The notes under the pieces: model-generated
Databases searched by the model: none
What the model was told of the DNA's origin: nothing
Seen by the model: the letters and a program-made list of their open reading frames with translations, nothing else
In this document: piece after piece, positions 6,356-8,285 of the stretch
Numbering within the stretch: the stretch's first letter is position 1
Layout of the letters: every line of letters begins with the position of its first letter
Program-made: the position numbers and the translations under genes
Assembly (NCBI GenBank): GCA_937958105.1
Contig: CALFXJ010000010.1
Span: 1-8,285, forward strand
Length of the DNA: 8,285 bases
Reading direction: 5' to 3'
Source of the DNA: an uncultured Cellvibrio sp.
GTDB lineage: Bacteria > Pseudomonadota > Gammaproteobacteria > Pseudomonadales > Cellvibrionaceae

Positions 6356-6375
6356 ATCAGGAGGCTTGGACCGGA

Positions 6376-7866
6376 TTAAATCTTGAAGTTGTCGATCTGC
6401 TCTTTCAGCTCACTGCTTTCCTGCGTGAGATGGCTGGCGCTGGTGCTGACCACGCGGGCGTTTTCGGAAACCTGGCCGGACAGATTATGAATCGCCGAGA
6501 TATTCTTGCTCACTTCATCAGCGACAGAACTCTGCTGATGAGACGCTGTGGCAATCTGGTGGTTCATATCATTAATCACCGTAATGTTCGCCCGGATCTT
6601 ATCAAGGGCTTCACCCACTCGCGCTGCCGTATCAATGGTCTCCCGGGCAGAGGCAGTGCTGGTATTCATGGATTGATGCGCTTCGTCTGCCGCACGTTGC
6701 AGCTGCACAATGATCAGCTCAATCTCTTCGGTCGATGCGCGGGTTTTCTGAGCCAGCGAGCGCACTTCATCAGCGACTACCGCAAAGCCGCGGCCCTGTT
6801 CACCGGCGCGGGCTGCTTCAATGGCCGCGTTCAGTGCGAGCAGGTTGGTCTGCTCCGCGATGGTGCGGATCACTTCCATCACTGAACCGATGTTCACACT
6901 GTTCTCTTTCAACACCTGAATTTTCTTCGCGGTTGCGTCGATGTGGTTGGTCAGGTTGTTGACGTTGCTGAGGGACAGGTTAACCACCTGATGCCCTTCT
7001 TCGGCCAGGATATTGGTGGCGTTGGTGCGCTCAGCAGTGTCGCCGGCGTGTTTGGCAATCTCAGTAGCGGAAGCGGAAAGCTCTTCTACAGCCGTTGCCA
7101 CCAGTTCAATTTCTTTCAGCTGCTGATTGGTGGAGCTGACGGTGTTGTCAGTGGCAGCCGCCATATCGCGCACATGATCGCGTACCTTGTTGTTGACCTG
7201 CACCACGTTGCGGATGATGTCGGCGATATGTTCCATCACCCGGTTAAAGTTATGAGCCAGCGCGGCAATCTCGTCGCGACGCGCAGTGGGCAGACGCCGG
7301 GTCAGATCGCCGCCGCCGTCAGCAATGGAAGCCAGGGACTGGGTTACTTCCGCCACTGGCGCCAGGACCAGCTGACGGGTCAGCACATAGACGGTTCCGA
7401 GGCTCGCCAGCAGCAACAGCACGACCACCAGGATGTTGTTCTTGACCTGACCGCTGAGTACTTCGTCGACTTCGTGGGTAGAGAAGGTGATGTCATAGCT
7501 GCCGATATTGCTGCCGTTATAGACAATCGGGATGGCAGTGTAGGGCACCTGTCCGCCGCCACGGCTGGTGTCCTCGGCTTTAGCGAGTTCCTTGCCCCGG
7601 TGATCAACAATGTTGATGCCGGTAATCAGGGAGGTGTTGACCAGGGATTTGGCGATAGCCTCGATCTGTTGGAAGTCGTAGGCAAATACCGCTTCCAGCA
7701 GCGAGGAGTTCGTCAGCTCGATCATGGTCTGGCTGTCGTGTTCAAATTTTTTCTGTAACGAACTGGCCGCAATGCGGTAATTGGTAAAAGCAACGACCAC
7801 GGCAATCAATACCATGGCGGCGCTCAACCAGCCCATCAATTTGGTGAGCAGAGAACGTTCAACCAT
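6376..7866 (-). CDS. Methyl-accepting chemotaxis protein, periplasmic sensor with HAMP domain
   Basis: This 496-residue transmembrane chemoreceptor has the classic order: membrane helix 1 (about 10-29), a periplasmic sensor of some 115 residues (30-143), membrane helix 2 (144-162), a HAMP linker (about 163-216, with LAPVAEV and DLTRRLP) and a methyl-accepting coiled coil. The signalling tip reads IAEQTNLLALNAAIEAARAG (336-355) followed by GRGFAVVADEVRSLA. The small sensor, with FAYDFQQIEAIAKSL at 61-75 and a GINIVDHRGKELA strand-turn, resembles small CACHE or CHASE8-like domains, but I cannot name the family or ligand with confidence. The C-terminus (IDNFKI) has no CheR/CheB tether. GGAG nine bases upstream supports the start. 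Beyond the shared signalling tip, its sensor half is unrelated to that of the neighbouring receptor, so the pair is not a recent duplication. Confidence 0.93.
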   Translation of the reverse strand: MVERSLLTKLMGWLSAAMVLIAVVVAFTNYRIAASSLQKKFEHDSQTMIELTNSSLLEAVFAYDFQQIEAIAKSLVNTSLITGINIVDHRGKELAKAEDTSRGGGQVPYTAIPIVYNGSNIGSYDITFSTHEVDEVLSGQVKNNILVVVLLLLASLGTVYVLTRQLVLAPVAEVTQSLASIADGGGDLTRRLPTARRDEIAALAHNFNRVMEHIADIIRNVVQVNNKVRDHVRDMAAATDNTVSSTNQQLKEIELVATAVEELSASATEIAKHAGDTAERTNATNILAEEGHQVVNLSLSNVNNLTNHIDATAKKIQVLKENSVNIGSVMEVIRTIAEQTNLLALNAAIEAARAGEQGRGFAVVADEVRSLAQKTRASTEEIELIIVQLQRAADEAHQSMNTSTASARETIDTAARVGEALDKIRANITVINDMNHQIATASHQQSSVADEVSKNISAIHNLSGQVSENARVVSTSASHLTQESSELKEQIDNFKI

Positions 7867-7992
7867 CTTTACATACTCCGGCTTTTATTATTCAGATGCC
7901 CCCTGATATACCGCGGGGCAGAGACAGGCAGATAAGTATCCGAGCGGTGGAGGGCCTTCCCCTTGCGCGAAAAACCACTCTCGTTACTAACT

Positions 7993-8020
7993 AGCCTAGT
8001 TGGATTAGCGGCAGAGTCAA
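7993..8020 (-). promoter_or_regulatory. Candidate promoter of the HAMP-type chemoreceptor with overlapping palindrome
   Basis: On the minus strand TTGACT (8015-8020) is followed after 16 bases by TAGGCT (7993-7998), a good -35 but weak -10 box, about 127 bases before the start codon. The -10 box overlaps the perfect palindrome AACTAG-C-CTAGTT (7989-8001), a possible operator. A further 6-bp inverted repeat, TGCCCC (7897-7902) with GGGGCA (7915-7920), lies in the presumed leader. Confidence 0.28.
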
Positions 8021-8130
8021 CAAAACATTGAGGGAATTTACCAAGCATTACGCGTCAATAATGGTTGGGTGGTGGATTGGATGAGTGGTGAGCAGTGTGG
8101 ATTCAAAATGGGTGGAGAGTGGCGGGAGTC

Positions 8131-8170
8131 CCATGTCGGATTACGCCTTTGGCTAATCCGACCTACATGG
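8131..8170 (-). repeat. REP-like palindromic repeat, copy 1 (inverted)
   Basis: GTCGGATTA (8135-8143) pairs perfectly with TAATCCGAC (8154-8162). An inner GCC/GGC stem encloses the loop TTT, with C8144 bulged. An outer CCATG/CATGG pair flanks the stem, separated on one side by CTA. It carries the asymmetric tail CCTAC, the reverse of the GTAGG that begins the other two copies, so it lies in the opposite direction. Confidence 0.8.
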
Positions 8171-8180
8171 CAATTGTCCG

Positions 8181-8216
8181 CACCCGTAGGTCGAATTAGC
8201 GTAGCGTAATCCGACA
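8181..8216 (+). repeat. REP-like palindromic repeat, copy 2
   Basis: This copy begins CACCCGTAGGTCG and continues to TAATCCGACA. The stem arms GTCGAATTA (8190-8198) and TAATCCGAC (8207-8215) pair except for A8194 opposite C8211; the loop region is GCGTAGCG. The single mismatch is a change from the GTCGGATTA of the other copies. Confidence 0.8.
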
Positions 8217-8251
8217 CCCATCCCCAGAACCCACCACGACCGACGATTCAC

Positions 8252-8285
8252 CACCCGTAGGTCGGATTAGCGCAGCGTAATCCGA
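8252..8285 (+). repeat. REP-like palindromic repeat, copy 3 (cut by window end)
   Basis: It starts with the same CACCCGTAGGTCG as copy 2 and lies 71 bases after it in the same direction. The left arm GTCGGATTA (8261-8269) is followed by GCGCAGCG and TAATCCGA, where the window stops one base short of the full right arm. Confidence 0.8.

Larger units (their letters stand above)
7867..8285. other. Non-coding right end: chemoreceptor upstream region and repeat cluster
   Basis: I see no gene in these 419 bases. The part next to the chemoreceptor (7867-8020) holds its ribosome site and promoter candidate. The rest is strongly skewed: G/T-rich on the plus strand from about 8061 to 8130 and C/A-rich from about 8215 to 8256, bracketing palindromic repeats. 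GGGTGGTG (8067-8074) is the inverse of CACCACCC (8249-8256), so the whole block could fold back on itself. Confidence 0.7.

Noticed and set aside
6343..6885. 180-codon open frame on the plus strand overlapping the chemoreceptor 3' end
   Set aside because: It starts within the terminator hairpin of the opposite gene and mirrors conserved coding sequence; no independent support.
6943..7758. 271-codon open frame on the plus strand opposite the HAMP-type chemoreceptor
   Set aside because: Antisense to a gene with unmistakable membrane, HAMP and signalling domains; no family resemblance.
4584..7866. Tandem duplication of chemoreceptor genes
   Set aside because: Only the universally conserved signalling tip is alike; sensors, membrane topology and HAMP content differ completely.
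8131..8285. Possible start of a CRISPR array at the right end
   Set aside because: The repeats are palindromic, occur in both orientations and have unequal gaps with no cas genes in view, which fits REP elements rather than a CRISPR array.
3..8285. Prophage, insertion sequence, toxin-antitoxin, or defence island
   Set aside because: No transposase, integrase, phage or defence gene motif, tRNA or rRNA gene is visible, and every large coding frame is explained by metabolism or chemotaxis.

Overview
The window reads as ordinary chromosomal DNA of a Gram-negative gammaproteobacterium of roughly balanced base composition. The gene set (uronate catabolism, a lipoprotein-type pectin methylesterase and chemoreceptors) would fit a polysaccharide-degrading, motile lineage such as Cellvibrio and relatives. 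That placement is inferred from gene content only; no ribosomal or other marker gene is present.

Layout, left to right. Positions 3-389 (+) encode a small VOC-fold (glyoxalase/dioxygenase superfamily) protein. It converges on a 2-keto-3-deoxygluconate kinase gene, kdgK (473-1420, -), which has its own intrinsic terminator at 418-455. A 449-bp intergenic region (1421-1869) holds candidate divergent promoters and a run of small hairpins, one of which looks like a diverged copy of the REP-type repeat found at the far right of the window. Next come uxuB, encoding an oxidoreductase of the mannitol dehydrogenase/fructuronate reductase family (1870-3345, +), a strong intrinsic terminator (3377-3410), and a CE8 pectin methylesterase gene (3423-4523, +). 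Two methyl-accepting chemotaxis proteins follow on the minus strand. One (4584-6104) has a histidine-rich six-helix membrane sensor and no HAMP domain. The other (6376-7866) has the classic TM-periplasmic-TM-HAMP-signalling layout and its own terminator. The right end (7867-8285) is non-coding and carries three copies of a REP-like palindromic repeat.

How the genes fit together. Pectin methylesterase removes methyl esters from homogalacturonan. Fructuronate reductase and KDG kinase are steps of the hexuronate (Ashwell) route: D-fructuronate to D-mannonate, then (by UxuA, not in this window) to 2-keto-3-deoxygluconate, then to KDPG. The left half is therefore a small pectin/uronate utilisation locus. 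The chemoreceptors are adjacent but separately transcribed, and nothing in the sequence proves they sense pectin products.

I see no convincing undescribed multi-gene system. The most interesting signals are the REP-like element with a compensatory base-pair change in the uxuB leader, the unusual membrane sensor of the first chemoreceptor, and a sequence element shared by the two chemoreceptor upstream regions.
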